A DNA stretch of 43,284 nt from EsbW-18 sp964634615 (GCA_964634615.1 CAZWLQ010000001.1:1-43284), one strand, 5' to 3'; shown: positions 1 through 8,580, numbered from the stretch's first letter. Made by a program: numbers and translations. Notes: generated from the letters alone by a model not told the origin.

Positions 1-81
1 GAAACCAAGAAAACCCGAATGCGCATGCTTCAAAAAGTTTTTCGTACCGTTTTTTTCACTCGTCCGCCCACACTTCATCCG

Positions 82-113
82 TTATTCTCAAATTCTTAAG
101 AATTTGAGAATAA
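82..113. repeat. 32-bp perfect palindrome, copy 1
   Basis: A perfect inverted repeat with left half TTATTCTCAAATTCTT, centred on CTTAAG. It lies about 70 nt beyond the rplL stop. No T-run follows on the minus strand, so it is not a standard intrinsic terminator. A near-identical palindrome lies at 4061-4090. Confidence 0.9.
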
Positions 114-180
114 GCAAAACACCCCCGTGGCACATCGGCCAGCGAGAGTGTTATTGCATTCACCTGCAATGATCTGCGGG

Positions 181-576
181 TTACTTCAGTGTAACTTTTC
201 CTCCAGCTTCCTCAATTTTCTTCTTGATTTCTTCTGCTTCTTCTTTCTTGACGTGCTCCTTAACAACGCTTGGTGCGCCATCAACGAGATCCTTTGCTTC
301 CTTCAAACCGAGGGCTGCGACATCTTTCACAACCTTAATCACGGCAATCTTGTTCTCGCCCGATGCGGTGAGCTCAATAGTGAACTCGCTCTTCTCGTCC
401 GCTGCTGCCGCACCTGCTGCTGGAGCTGCTGCAACCGCTGTTGCTGAAACGCCAAACTTCGCTTCGAAGACCTTCACGAGTTCATTGAGGTCAATAACAC
501 TCATGGTTTCAATTTCTTCAACGAGCTTCTTGAACTTTGCAGGAACTTCTACTGCCTGTGTTTCTTCTGTTGTCAT
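181..576 (-). CDS. rplL: Ribosomal protein L7/L12
   Basis: The 131-residue product is the L12 stalk protein, which recruits and stimulates translation GTPases on the 50S subunit. The N-terminal dimerisation helix (about residues 8-45) is followed by an Ala-rich hinge (AAAPAAGAAAA) and the conserved C-terminal domain with KVVKDVAALGLKEAKDLV and the EAGGKVTLK end. Length is normal for the family. It follows rplJ on the minus strand, as in the usual rplJL pair, separated by about 150 bp of low-complexity DNA. No Shine-Dalgarno precedes the ATG (upstream is AT-rich). Identity is certain from sequence. Confidence 0.98.
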   Translation of the reverse strand: MTTEETQAVEVPAKFKKLVEEIETMSVIDLNELVKVFEAKFGVSATAVAAAPAAGAAAADEKSEFTIELTASGENKIAVIKVVKDVAALGLKEAKDLVDGAPSVVKEHVKKEEAEEIKKKIEEAGGKVTLK

Positions 577-599
577 AGTAATTGAGTTAAATAAATTCT

Positions 600-727
600 T
601 TGATTAAATTCGAAATCCGAATATCGAAATCCGAAGCAAATCTAAAATTCAAATATCCTAAACCATTTAGAATTTTTGAGTATCGTGCTTTGAGTTTGCT
701 TCGTGCTTCGAATTTCGTGTTTCGTAC
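600..727. repeat. Degenerate AAATYCGAA low-complexity spacer
   Basis: The rplJ-rplL gap is filled by loosely repeated units such as AAATTCGAAATCCGAATATC, later inverted as CTTCGAATTTCGTGTTTCG. It has no coding potential. A similar spacer made of AAATTCCAAA units lies after rpsO (38524-38612). Such degenerate repeats are, to my knowledge, common in Patescibacteria intergenic DNA. Confidence 0.6.
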
Positions 728-1231
728 TTATTGCTTCTTATCCGCGATTGCCTGCAATGCAATGGCAAAGCGCTGGATCGGTGAATTGATGATGTTCACG
801 AACATACCACGGAGCGTGTCCGTTGATGGGATTGTTGCGATCTCGAGCATGCCCGCTTGATCACGGTATGCGCGGTCGAAGACTCCCCCCACAATTGAGA
901 GTTTCCCGTCGAGTTTCTTTTGGAAACCGTAAACGCCTCGTGCTGATGCCGTCACATCCGCTGAATCTGCATCTGCCGGGTACGCGATAGCGATTTCGCC
1001 GTCGAGTGCTGGCATGGTGCCTGCAAGTCCTGCTTCAGAAAGTGCGCGTTCAAGAAGCGTCTTCTTCGCGACGTAGAGTGTTACTTTTTCGCCGTGAAGA
1101 GAACGACGAAGTTCCGATGTCTTTCCAACCGTGAGGCCGTGAAAGTTTACGAAAACCGCATTGCTCACCTTCCCGAAGATGTCTTTCAATTTTGAAAGGA
1201 CTTCTCCTTTTTTCTCACGTGTAAGTGCCAT
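728..1231 (-). CDS. rplJ: Ribosomal protein L10
   Basis: The 167-residue L10 anchors L7/L12 dimers to the ribosome base. The N-terminal RNA-binding domain shows MALTREKKGEVLSKLKDIF, then NFHGLTVGKTSELRRSL and a YVAKKTLLERAL segment, all family hallmarks. The C-terminal helix that carries L12 ends in FAIALQAIADKKQ. It is first in the rplJ-rplL transcription unit, driven by the promoter at 1377-1405 through an L10-leader-like RNA. The start has no convincing SD (GAAAGAAATTACT before ATG). Confidence 0.97.
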   Translation of the reverse strand: MALTREKKGEVLSKLKDIFGKVSNAVFVNFHGLTVGKTSELRRSLHGEKVTLYVAKKTLLERALSEAGLAGTMPALDGEIAIAYPADADSADVTASARGVYGFQKKLDGKLSIVGGVFDRAYRDQAGMLEIATIPSTDTLRGMFVNIINSPIQRFAIALQAIADKKQ

Positions 1232-1370
1232 AGTAATTTCTTTCAGCTATTAGCCGATAGTTCCTCTTTCGCGGGAGCGTAGAGGATGCAAAAAACCTAA
1301 AGTAGTTCGACCTCGGCAGGGTTTTGATGATTAAGGCTCGTGAGAGCGCCCCGCTTTCTCTGGTTTTGCA
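1232..1370 (-). promoter_or_regulatory. Ribosomal L10 leader-like 5' UTR
   Basis: The untranslated region between the promoter and rplJ is about 140 nt. On the minus strand it carries CCCTGCCGAGGTCGAAC, which resembles the conserved CCUGCCGAGG element of the bacterial L10 leader. In that family the L10-L12 complex binds its own mRNA and represses translation. The assignment rests on motif and position; a covariance-model search would settle it. Confidence 0.7.
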
Positions 1371-1376
1371 CTAGGG

Positions 1377-1405
1377 ATAATACAGTTTTGACCCCGGTTC
1401 GTCAA
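1377..1405 (-). promoter_or_regulatory. Sigma70-type promoter of rplJL
   Basis: On the minus strand: TTGACG (1400-1405), 17-nt spacer, TATTAT (1377-1382). Spacing is optimal and transcription would enter the L10 leader. Confidence 0.85.
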
Positions 1406-1458
1406 TAATATCAAAAAATAGAAGAGGTGGGCTTTCGCCCACCTCAAGAATACGACGG

Positions 1459-1809
1459 TCACGGACTCAGTCGCACCAGAGCGATTAGCCCGGCGCAGAA
1501 CAACCCCGCCCCCAACCAGGCAACCCACGGATGAATCTTGAGAGCGTTGAGACCGTACACACTAAACTCTCTGGTTGCCAGGTGTGTTCCCGGATTCCTT
1601 TCGCAGCGTTGATCATTGACCACCACGCTTCCTTTGTGCCACCTGTACATCTCCAGACAGGTTGGCCCCTTCTCACAGAGGAAGTGTTCGGAGATCCAGA
1701 CTCCCGCCGACAACCCCGTTCGGTTGTCATAAAACAGCACCAACAAGATGAGGCCACTGATGAAGAGCCCGAGGACTCCGAGCACATACACTTCGATTGG
1801 AACGAACAT
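1459..1809 (-). CDS. Small membrane protein, unknown function
   Basis: I do not recognise this 116-residue protein. It has one hydrophobic helix near the N-terminus (VYVLGVLGLFISGLILLVLF) and one at the C-terminus (WVAWLGAGLFCAGLIALV), with a cysteine-containing polar loop between them (FLCEKGPTC, NDQRCERN) that could be disulfide-bonded if exported. The start follows GAGGTAACT, a usable SD, just after the stop of the upstream gene, so the two form an operon. It belongs to the SD-led, high-GC accessory gene class of this window. Confidence 0.65.
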   Translation of the reverse strand: MFVPIEVYVLGVLGLFISGLILLVLFYDNRTGLSAGVWISEHFLCEKGPTCLEMYRWHKGSVVVNDQRCERNPGTHLATREFSVYGLNALKIHPWVAWLGAGLFCAGLIALVRLSP

Positions 1810-1811
1810 AG

Positions 1812-2048
1812 TTACCTCGAGATTCCGCCAGGAAATCGGATAAAGAGAAAAAACCCCAACCCGATCCCGAAATAGTACCAGGCTGAAAAAAAGTGTTGTC
1901 GCGCCACCTCGGCCTTCCCTTCGGCCCTACTCTGGAAAGCAAGTCTGCACTGTTGGAATGCGAGGAACGCAAACCCCCAGTAGACCAGCGACTGACCAAG
2001 CCTGTTTCCCATCAGGTAGAGTGGCATGGTGTCCGCAAGAAGAAACAT
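1812..2048 (-). CDS. Small membrane protein, unknown function
   Basis: A 78-residue protein with two hydrophobic segments (SLVYWGFAFLAFQQCRL and YYFGIGLGFFLFIRFPGG) joined by a short basic/polar loop. Not assignable to a family by eye. The ATG is preceded by AAAGGACTATC, a good SD, and the stop lies 2 nt before the next gene's start, indicating a two-gene operon with 1459-1809. Confidence 0.6.
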   Translation of the reverse strand: MFLLADTMPLYLMGNRLGQSLVYWGFAFLAFQQCRLAFQSRAEGKAEVARQHFFSAWYYFGIGLGFFLFIRFPGGISR

Positions 2049-2110
2049 GATAGTCCTTTCAAAGACCTTCCTCCGCTGTATTGCAGGAGGAATAACGTAT
2101 TTCTGATACT

Positions 2111-2138
2111 AATTTATCACAAACTATGGTTTTGTCAA
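2111..2138 (-). promoter_or_regulatory. Probable promoter of the 2048-1459 operon
   Basis: Minus strand TTGACA (2133-2138), 16-nt spacer, TAAATT (2111-2116). The -35 is perfect and the -10 moderate. It is divergent from the TrmB-like gene promoter. Confidence 0.6.
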
Positions 2139-2196
2139 TGTATTAACGACAAAAATAGCATCTTTTATCCTTGTGGAAAAGGTTTATTATATGGAG

Positions 2197-2224
2197 TATA
2201 ATAAATTGACGAAGATATTCGTCA
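2197..2224 (+). promoter_or_regulatory. -10 box and palindromic operator of TrmB-like gene
   Basis: A consensus TATAAT (2197-2202) is followed at once by an 18-bp inverted repeat, TGACGAA-GATA-TTCGTCA (2207-2224), lying over the expected transcription start. The gene's ATG is at 2232, so the 5' UTR is very short and lacks an SD. Position suggests autoregulation by the encoded HTH protein (inference). Confidence 0.65.
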
Positions 2225-2231
2225 TCACAGT

Positions 2232-2984
2232 ATGAAAACCCTTCAAAAAACACTCCTAAAATGTGGTCTGGACGAAAAGGAGGCTAGAATTTACCTCGCC
2301 ACAGTGAAAGTCGGCCCTTCTCCCCTCTCAAAGATTGCCCGTGAAGCCGGGGTGCTGCGCCAAACCACATACTCAATCGTAAGCAACCTTGTTCAACGAG
2401 GATTTATAGAAGAAAGCGACCGCGCCGGTGTAAAACAATTTTTTGCCGACCCGAAGAAGTTGCTCCTTCTTCTTGAACGACAAAAGGAGGCTTTGGAAAC
2501 ATCAAAAAACGATGTCGAGCAATTACTTCCAGAATTCGAACGTATCCGTCTCTCACGAACAACAAAGATTCCTTCGGTTCGTTACTACAGCGGGGATGAG
2601 GGAGTGCAGGAAGCGTTCGAAGATATTCTTGATCACTACAAAACGGGCTCGGAGAAAAAGTTCAGAGGATACGGCGTGAACACGATGCGAGATATCCTCG
2701 GTGACTATCTGCCGGAGTTCATCCGACGTCGTGGAGAACTTGGTGTTGAAACCGATCTCTTTGTTGCTGAAGGTGACGATGACTTCGAAATCACTGAAAC
2801 AACGCAGTACGGCCGAAAGGTAAAACGCATTGCGATGCCGAAACAAAATGCGGGCGCATATGTTGCAGGTAAACGACTCTATCTGTTCTCATACACCGAC
2901 AAAGTTGGTGTCGTCATCGAGAACAAAGCGATTGTTGATCTGCTCACACAGGCTTTCGACGATCACTGGAAGAAGTCGAATTAG
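2232..2984 (+). CDS. TrmB-like transcriptional regulator
   Basis: A 250-residue regulator with an N-terminal winged HTH (about residues 5-75: LLKCGLDEKEARIYLATVKVG ... TTYSIVSNLVQRGFIEE), a short coiled linker and a C-terminal sensor-like domain (SVRYYSGDEGVQEAFEDIL ... FSYTDKVGVVIENKAIVDLL). This is the architecture of TrmB-family proteins, many of which are sugar-responsive in archaea; the ligand here is unknown. A palindrome at its transcription start suggests self-control. The stop overlaps the convergent CapA gene by 4 bp. A second member lies at 22092. Confidence 0.85.
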   Translation: MKTLQKTLLKCGLDEKEARIYLATVKVGPSPLSKIAREAGVLRQTTYSIVSNLVQRGFIEESDRAGVKQFFADPKKLLLLLERQKEALETSKNDVEQLLPEFERIRLSRTTKIPSVRYYSGDEGVQEAFEDILDHYKTGSEKKFRGYGVNTMRDILGDYLPEFIRRRGELGVETDLFVAEGDDDFEITETTQYGRKVKRIAMPKQNAGAYVAGKRLYLFSYTDKVGVVIENKAIVDLLTQAFDDHWKKSN

Positions 2985-4003
2985 AGCGTGACGGCAGATT
3001 CTATATATGGCTGTACACTCCCATACTCACGCGTGATGGGGATGGTTTCGTAGGAAATGTCGTCGCCATCGATGATGAGTTTCACCGCAAACCCGTCACG
3101 GACACTCTCGTTCCAATACTGATCGAAAATAAAGTTGCCGAGAGAGTAGAACACCGGAACACCATCGATGTTTTGAATATCTTGAGTGACGTGCGGGTGC
3201 GCACCGATGATTGCATCCGCACCAGCAGTAATGAGTGTTCGTGCGATTGTTTCTTGCTCTACAGAATGCATCGTTTCATATTCATTTCCCCAGTGCATAA
3301 AAACGACAACCGTGGTCTCTTCTGAAATTTCTTTGAGTGCATCTTTAACAGCGCCCCAGTCATGTGACGTTGCTGTTGCATCAAGTCCGATAAATTGAAT
3401 GTCACGGCCGTGACGTGTGACGTGTGCGGTCGTGCCGAGCGGTGTTTCATTCCCCTGTCCAAACGGCGCAATAGCTGCATCGGTCAGATATACGATTGTG
3501 TCCTCCTCTCCCTGGCTCCCTTGATCGAGCGCATGATTGTTTGCAAGCGACACGTGTGTGATGCCGGCACGCGCAAGCGCTCCTGCTGATTCTGGGTCAA
3601 ATGCAAAACGCATCGAGAATGGTTGCTCGGGAGAGACGCGTGTATCCGGTGCGTCGAGGAGTGTGATTGGTCCTTCGAGATTTGCGACGACAGCGTCAAC
3701 ATCGGCAAAAAGTGTGCCGAGTTTTTCAAACGGATAATCCGCACCATTCGCCCGCATGCGCTGGCGAACCAGTCGCCCGAGCATCACGTCACCAACAAAC
3801 ATTATGGCATCATACCTAAATCGCCCTTTGTTGTCAATTANNNNNNNNNNGGTGACCGGTTGTTGTGGAAGGAGTGCTTCGGGAATGAAACGTTCTGCCG
3901 TCGGTGTTGAGAGAATCGCACGTACGTCAAAAAGAACCGTCGCAATAAGTACCGCGAGGCCAACAATCGCCAACTCTATGAAAACAACGGCTCGTCCATG
4001 CAT
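2981..4003 (-). CDS. CapA-like metallophosphatase (contains assembly gap)
   Basis: A 340-residue protein with an N-terminal membrane anchor (about residues 6-28) and a CapA/PgsA-type calcineurin-like domain: FVGDVMLGR, NLEGPIT, LANNHALDQG, HWGNEYE, GAHPHVTQDI and SLGNFIFDQ in order. The family is linked to poly-gamma-glutamate capsule synthesis, but many members, probably including this one, act on other envelope substrates. Ten N bases (3841-3850) interrupt codons near residue 52, so the exact frame and length between anchor and domain are unproven. No SD is visible. The gene converges on the TrmB-like gene. Confidence 0.88.
   Translation of the reverse strand: MHGRAVVFIELAIVGLAVLIATVLFDVRAILSTPTAERFIPEALLPQQPVTXXXXIDNKGRFRYDAIMFVGDVMLGRLVRQRMRANGADYPFEKLGTLFADVDAVVANLEGPITLLDAPDTRVSPEQPFSMRFAFDPESAGALARAGITHVSLANNHALDQGSQGEEDTIVYLTDAAIAPFGQGNETPLGTTAHVTRHGRDIQFIGLDATATSHDWGAVKDALKEISEETTVVVFMHWGNEYETMHSVEQETIARTLITAGADAIIGAHPHVTQDIQNIDGVPVFYSLGNFIFDQYWNESVRDGFAVKLIIDGDDISYETIPITREYGSVQPYIESAVTL
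3841..3850. other. Assembly gap (10 N)
   Basis: Ten undetermined bases inside the CapA-like gene. A run of exactly 10 N is usually a scaffold join, so the true missing length may differ. Confidence 0.95.
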
Positions 4004-4060
4004 GCTTGCACACTACACGCGAGTTTGAAAAAAGAAAAGCAGCGGACGACGACGCATTCC

Positions 4061-4090
4061 TATTCTCAAGTTCTTAAGAATTTGAGAATA
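4061..4090. repeat. 30-bp palindrome, copy 2
   Basis: TATTCTCAAGTTCTT followed by its near-perfect inverse, with one G-T mismatch (4070/4081). It matches the palindrome at 82-113 almost base for base and lies about 60 bp upstream of the CapA-like start. Confidence 0.88.
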
Positions 4091-4118
4091 AAAGGTACAT
4101 GCATATAAAAAGTGAAAA

Positions 4119-4147
4119 CGGTCGCGGGCATGGAATGCCGGCGACCG
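4119..4147 (-). terminator. Terminator of metalloprotease gene
   Basis: A 13-bp stem (CGGTCGCCGGCAT on the minus strand, one internal mismatch) with a 3-nt loop, followed on the minus strand by TTTTCACTTTTT. Confidence 0.8.
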
Positions 4148-4192
4148 TCCTTCCACCTGAGGACCAGGTGGGCTAAACAGACAGAAACAAGT

Positions 4193-5311
4193 CTAGTTGC
4201 AGGAAAGCGTGGAGGTCGTCGTGCTTGGCTTGAAGGCCACGCCCGACGGCTTGATGAAGCTCTGATTCGTTCCGTTCGTGGTATCGAGCACCAGGAGGGA
4301 ACGCATCACCGCTTTCGGGAGCGGGCCGGTGACTTTCACCGTGAGCTTCCCGGCGACGCATGAGAGCGTTGCCACCGTCGGCTTCAGGTTTGCGAAGGTG
4401 AACTTCACCTTCGTGTCTGAGAGTTTGGTCGCAACGGCGCGACCTTCAACGGCGAGACTCTTCCTCACGTGGTTGATCAGTTGGTACCGACCACCCATCA
4501 GGTACACGCTTCCGGGATCGGGAGCGCACAGACTGGGCGCCTTGGAGGCCTTCCAGTTCTGGATGTTCCTGGCGTACTCTTCACCAACGGCGAACGCTTC
4601 AGAGATGCCGATCTCACCGACCGGCATGCCTTTGTAGAAGACGGAGGGGTTGGAGAAGATGTTGAGTATCTGCCTCCGCTCACATCCGAGACCCATCACA
4701 TCACAGAAACGTTCTCCGTCAGAAGTGTACCCGACGAATCCGTGACTTCGCTGACAGATGAGATCGTCGTCAGCGCACTTCGGTGTGGCACCGCCTGGAG
4801 AATGATTCATTCCCAAACAATGCCCGAACTCATGAACTGCGGTGAGCGTCAACGAATCTCCAACGACCGCATACGGCCCACCGCCCATGCCACCCCCCCA
4901 CGAAACTGAAAGGAAAAGGGTGTCGGCGCCCCACAGGTCACGGAGACCAGCGAACGGTCCAGCGTTGTTGGTATCGCTGTCGTTCACGTCATGCCAGATC
5001 TGCGTGAGATTCTGGTACGGCTCCACGTACGCGCTCGTCGGAATCATCGTCTGCCCAACGAGTCGAACGAGCACTTTCATCTTGCTCGCTGCGCTTGTCT
5101 CGTTGATTCCAGCGACGTGAGCGCAGTGAAGCAATTCGGCGGCAGTGATACTGCCGAGGAAATCCTTCTGCGCTTCGGTGTACGCCATCCCCACGTCGAC
5201 GACCTTCCAGTCGTCGGTGGGTGCGAGTGGCGCCAGTGGTTCCGCGTAAACGGGAAGGGCGAGGAGCAAAAGCCCCAAACCCACGATGACGAAGGTGCTC
5301 TTGTGGTTCAC
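4193..5311 (-). CDS. Secreted zinc metalloprotease (metzincin-like)
   Basis: A 372-residue protein with an N-terminal signal peptide (HKSTFVIVGLGLLLLALPVYA). The zinc site is HEFGHCLGMNH (about residues 157-167), the HExxHxxGxxH signature of metzincins, followed about 35 residues later by CDVMG, a candidate Met-turn. Several cysteines suggest disulfides outside the cell. The C-terminal ~120 residues form a beta-rich domain of unknown role. I chose the GTG start at 5311 because AAAGGAG lies 6 nt upstream and the signal peptide starts there; an earlier in-frame ATG (5392) lacks an SD. Substrate unknown. Accessory-class gene with its own promoter and terminator. Confidence 0.85.
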   Translation of the reverse strand: MNHKSTFVIVGLGLLLLALPVYAEPLAPLAPTDDWKVVDVGMAYTEAQKDFLGSITAAELLHCAHVAGINETSAASKMKVLVRLVGQTMIPTSAYVEPYQNLTQIWHDVNDSDTNNAGPFAGLRDLWGADTLFLSVSWGGGMGGGPYAVVGDSLTLTAVHEFGHCLGMNHSPGGATPKCADDDLICQRSHGFVGYTSDGERFCDVMGLGCERRQILNIFSNPSVFYKGMPVGEIGISEAFAVGEEYARNIQNWKASKAPSLCAPDPGSVYLMGGRYQLINHVRKSLAVEGRAVATKLSDTKVKFTFANLKPTVATLSCVAGKLTVKVTGPLPKAVMRSLLVLDTTNGTNQSFIKPSGVAFKPSTTTSTLSCN

Positions 5312-5357
5312 GACTTGCTCCTTTCTACCCCCGAAGGGTTGTTGGGTTCGATTCTTA

Positions 5358-5385
5358 CCAATATCAATGGACTTGTTCCTGTCAA
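5358..5385 (-). promoter_or_regulatory. Probable promoter of metalloprotease gene
   Basis: Minus strand TTGACA (5380-5385), 16-nt spacer, TATTGG (5358-5363). An alternative TTGACT lies further upstream. The rest of the 5312-5512 gap holds the SD and no other gene that I can see. Confidence 0.5.
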
Positions 5386-5512
5386 AGAACAAGCCATGGC
5401 TGTGTAAGCAGTCGCTTAAGACAACACATGAAAGCTAAAGTCAAATTATCATATTGTCCCTAAAAAGCAAGTGTTTTGAGTGGGTTATACGCCACCACCG
5501 TCCTCATAGCAC

Positions 5513-5538
5513 AAAAAGCGCCTACTAAGGCGCTTTTT
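5513..5538 (-). terminator. Terminator of the 997-residue gene
   Basis: AAAAAGCGCCT, 4-nt loop ACTA, AGGCGCTTTTT: an 11-bp perfect stem with A and T tracts on both sides, so it can work in either direction. Confidence 0.85.
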
Positions 5539-5586
5539 GCTTTCTCCGCTATACACAACTTGTTCACACTGTTTTTCTTCTCTGTT

Positions 5587-8580
5587 TTATATTTCCCTGA
5601 TGTCTGGCTCGTCAAGTTCCGATGAGTCACTATCGTTTGCACAGCCCGCATCGTTATCATCGATCGTGCCATCGCCGTCGTTGTCGAGTCCGTCGTTACA
5701 CTCGGTAATCACGGTGCCATCATTTGCTTCGTCGGTATCATCAGGGTCATACGCTCCGTTTGTTGAACATCCCGGATCGTTTGCATCGGAGAGCGTGTCC
5801 TCACTGTCACCATTATCGAGTCCGTCTGAACATTCAGGCCACGGGTTTCCTTCATCGTCGTCGTCACCATCGCCAGCGCCACACCCCGGATCATCTTCAT
5901 CGGTGCGTGTATCGCCGTCGTTGTCGAGCCCATCACCACACTGCTTGTCGCGAACAGGCACCGTGACACTGTCTCCGACATCAGTACCATCATTCGAGTC
6001 CGTACACGTGAGCGTGAAGGTGGTGTTGGTATTCAACGCGCCGCTTTGAATAGTGCCCTCCATATCTTGTGTTCCCGACCATCCACCGGACGCAACACAG
6101 CTTCCCTTCTCGACATTCTCGGTTGTCCAAGAGATATCTGCGGTCGTTCCCTTCACGATTGCTGGCGGATTATCAAGGCCGTTCGCTTTGATATCAACAC
6201 CTCCTTCGGGGAGCGGTGTGTAGGTGAGTGTGTAGGTGATTGATCCACCCGCAGAAACTGTTTGCGCAGCGGTATATGCAGGGTTTGGTGTTGTGTATCC
6301 CGTGAGCGCTGCGGGAACAATCGTGTAGCTTCCTGGATCAACAATGTGTGGGCCGCCCGATGTTGATGGTGTTGTCTGCGGAGTAATTGCTGTTGGACCG
6401 GTGAAACTCCAGGTGGTCGGGACATTCGAAACAACGTTGATTGTTCCTTTGCTTGTCGTTGCAACGTTTACCGTAATTGTTTTTTCAATGTATGGTTCAG
6501 ACCCTCCGTATTCAGTTGCGAATCCGTAACAGCGAAGCGTGTAGGTCTTTGGTGTTGGTGTGGTGAGTGCGCTTCGAGTCTCTGAAGCAAATTGGTTGCG
6601 TGTTTTTGTTCCGCTCCAATCACCGGATGCGACACAACCGCCGTTCGGACTCACTTCTGTTGAGTTCCATTCAAGAATGATGTCGGTGCCGTATGCGATT
6701 GAAATCGGACCCTCGGTACTGCCGATGATGTTGTTTTGTGGAGAGCGGACGTAGAAGTCCATGGTGAGTCCCGATGGTGGAGGAGGCGGGTTACCCGTTC
6801 CAACAACCACCGTACAGCTCTTGTTGGCTCCGTTACTATCAGTGACGGTTGCTGTGTATGTGCCGGTGTTTTGATATTTCACCGAGTAGCTTGATTGCGA
6901 TGTGGAAATTGGAGCGAAGACGTAGTACGCACCAGGGAAACTCCATGTGTACTGCGGCTGCATGTTGTATGCCGTGAAGGTTGTGTTGGTATCAACCGGA
7001 ACTGTTGCAGGCGATGCCTGACAGTATGCGCCCGTTGGAATAGCGGTGTAAACAACATCAAACGATATGATGCCTCCCGCCGAGAGATTTTGTGGGCAGT
7101 ATGTGGTGCCGCATGGGTTGATGACGTAGGTGTAATCCGGGATATTGTCGGGAATGACACTGTATGCACCTGGATCAGATTGATCGAAGTTTTGTGTCAC
7201 GCCCGCGGTGAAAGCACTGCGCGCTTGTGGTGTCGGACCGGTGATGCTGATGTTGGTGTTGCGGTTTGATTGAACTCTCACGGTCCCTTTTGGATCACTC
7301 GTATTAATCACATTCACATTACACGTGCTCGACATAGAGCCGCGTGTCACGGTTGCTGTTTTTGTGCCAACCGTTGCATACGATGTAATGAATGTGCTTG
7401 AGTTGCTGCTTGTCGCAGGATTTGCTCCCGTGCTTGCCCAACTCCATGCTCCTGTTCCTCCGGTTCCAGTGAATGTCACTGTCTGTCCTGGTGTCACGCT
7501 CTGTGGGGACGCCGTGCACGTCGGCCCTGCATTCAACGTGAAATTAACCGTGCACGTTCGGGCGCTTTGCACAAAAACGTTCGAGTCTTGGAAACAGCTC
7601 TCATTCGGATTTGGATATGAGACACTCACGCCCGCTCCCGGATTTGCTTTAATTTCGTGGATCAATTGATCATCGGTCACTGTGTATGAGCACAGACCGC
7701 TCGGTGTGAGCGTACATGTTGTGGTGACGCCCTGCGAAAGAAACGTGACCGTTCCGCTTCCGTTGCCAGGATTTTGAATCGTCAATGTGTGCGTCGTTGG
7801 ATATGGGGCACCGTGACGGTGGAAGTTTGCGGTGCAGGATTTGCTCCAGTTCATTGGAATCGAGACGCTTGCCGATGAGCCACTACAATCCCCGCTCCAT
7901 CCTGTGAAGAATGATGCGCCTCCGGAATCGGTCGGGAGTGCTGTTGCGGTGAGTGTCACTGTCTGTCCATCAGCGATACTGTAATTGCACGCGCCACTGG
8001 TACATGTGGTTCCTTGACCGCTCACGGTCACCTGTCCTCGCGCATACGAGTCGAAACTCTCCTCCTGCGCAGGAATATTCACTGTCAGTGTGCGGTTTGG
8101 TTGAAGTTCGGTGGTGTCGGTCAAACTTGAACAACCGAGGTCGGTCGGGTAGTCGGTGCTTAAGTCGCTATCGTTGTCGATGCCGTCATCACACTGTGCG
8201 GTACCGTGCTCATTGCTATCGGTTGCATTTACACACCCAGGGTCTGCTGGATAGTCGGTTTGCCCATCGCCGTCGTTGTCGATGCCGTCGCTACATGCAA
8301 GATTTTGTTCGTTGTTATCGATTGCGCTTGTACAACCCGGGTCACCGGTTCCATCGCTTTTGTAGTCGATTTTGCCGTCGCCGTCGTTGTCGTCCTCGTC
8401 GTTACACGCCTTAAGACCCGCAAGACATTCTGAATCATCTGGATCACAGCGAAGTGCTTCCGCGTGTGGGGCGCCGAATGAAAGTGTGATGAAAAGCACT
8501 ACCGCAACAAGTGCAAGCGCGCCGAAAAACGTTGCGAGTGCCTTGCTTACGCGTTTATTGCTGGTGAAGAACATAGGCAA
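5587..8580 (-). CDS. Large secreted protein with D-rich (Ca-binding-like) repeats
   Basis: A 997-residue exported protein. A signal peptide/anchor (about residues 12-42, ending HAEA) is followed by three D-rich repeats of the form CxDGxDNDGDGxxDxxxDPGC (about 45-160), a long central part with bacterial Ig/PKD-like and InlB-repeat-like beta modules (for example WSGDCSGSSASVSIP, several SWTTENVEKGSC-type segments), and three more D-rich repeats (about 890-990: CGDGLDNDGDTRTDEDDPGC). DxDxDG motifs bind calcium in thrombospondin type-3 and EF-hand-like repeats, so calcium-stiffened surface structure is likely. There is no SD; its start overlaps the end of the upstream gene by 26 bp, implying translational coupling. 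Role in host attachment is a guess. Confidence 0.85.
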   Translation of the reverse strand: MPMFFTSNKRVSKALATFFGALALVAVVLFITLSFGAPHAEALRCDPDDSECLAGLKACNDEDDNDGDGKIDYKSDGTGDPGCTSAIDNNEQNLACSDGIDNDGDGQTDYPADPGCVNATDSNEHGTAQCDDGIDNDSDLSTDYPTDLGCSSLTDTTELQPNRTLTVNIPAQEESFDSYARGQVTVSGQGTTCTSGACNYSIADGQTVTLTATALPTDSGGASFFTGWSGDCSGSSASVSIPMNWSKSCTANFHRHGAPYPTTHTLTIQNPGNGSGTVTFLSQGVTTTCTLTPSGLCSYTVTDDQLIHEIKANPGAGVSVSYPNPNESCFQDSNVFVQSARTCTVNFTLNAGPTCTASPQSVTPGQTVTFTGTGGTGAWSWASTGANPATSSNSSTFITSYATVGTKTATVTRGSMSSTCNVNVINTSDPKGTVRVQSNRNTNISITGPTPQARSAFTAGVTQNFDQSDPGAYSVIPDNIPDYTYVINPCGTTYCPQNLSAGGIISFDVVYTAIPTGAYCQASPATVPVDTNTTFTAYNMQPQYTWSFPGAYYVFAPISTSQSSYSVKYQNTGTYTATVTDSNGANKSCTVVVGTGNPPPPPSGLTMDFYVRSPQNNIIGSTEGPISIAYGTDIILEWNSTEVSPNGGCVASGDWSGTKTRNQFASETRSALTTPTPKTYTLRCYGFATEYGGSEPYIEKTITVNVATTSKGTINVVSNVPTTWSFTGPTAITPQTTPSTSGGPHIVDPGSYTIVPAALTGYTTPNPAYTAAQTVSAGGSITYTLTYTPLPEGGVDIKANGLDNPPAIVKGTTADISWTTENVEKGSCVASGGWSGTQDMEGTIQSGALNTNTTFTLTCTDSNDGTDVGDSVTVPVRDKQCGDGLDNDGDTRTDEDDPGCGAGDGDDDDEGNPWPECSDGLDNGDSEDTLSDANDPGCSTNGAYDPDDTDEANDGTVITECNDGLDNDGDGTIDDNDAGCANDSDSSELDEPDIREI

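Noticed and set aside
224..607. Plus-strand frames opposite rplL
   Set aside because: They are the antisense reading of L7/L12 with Ser/Ala-rich composition.
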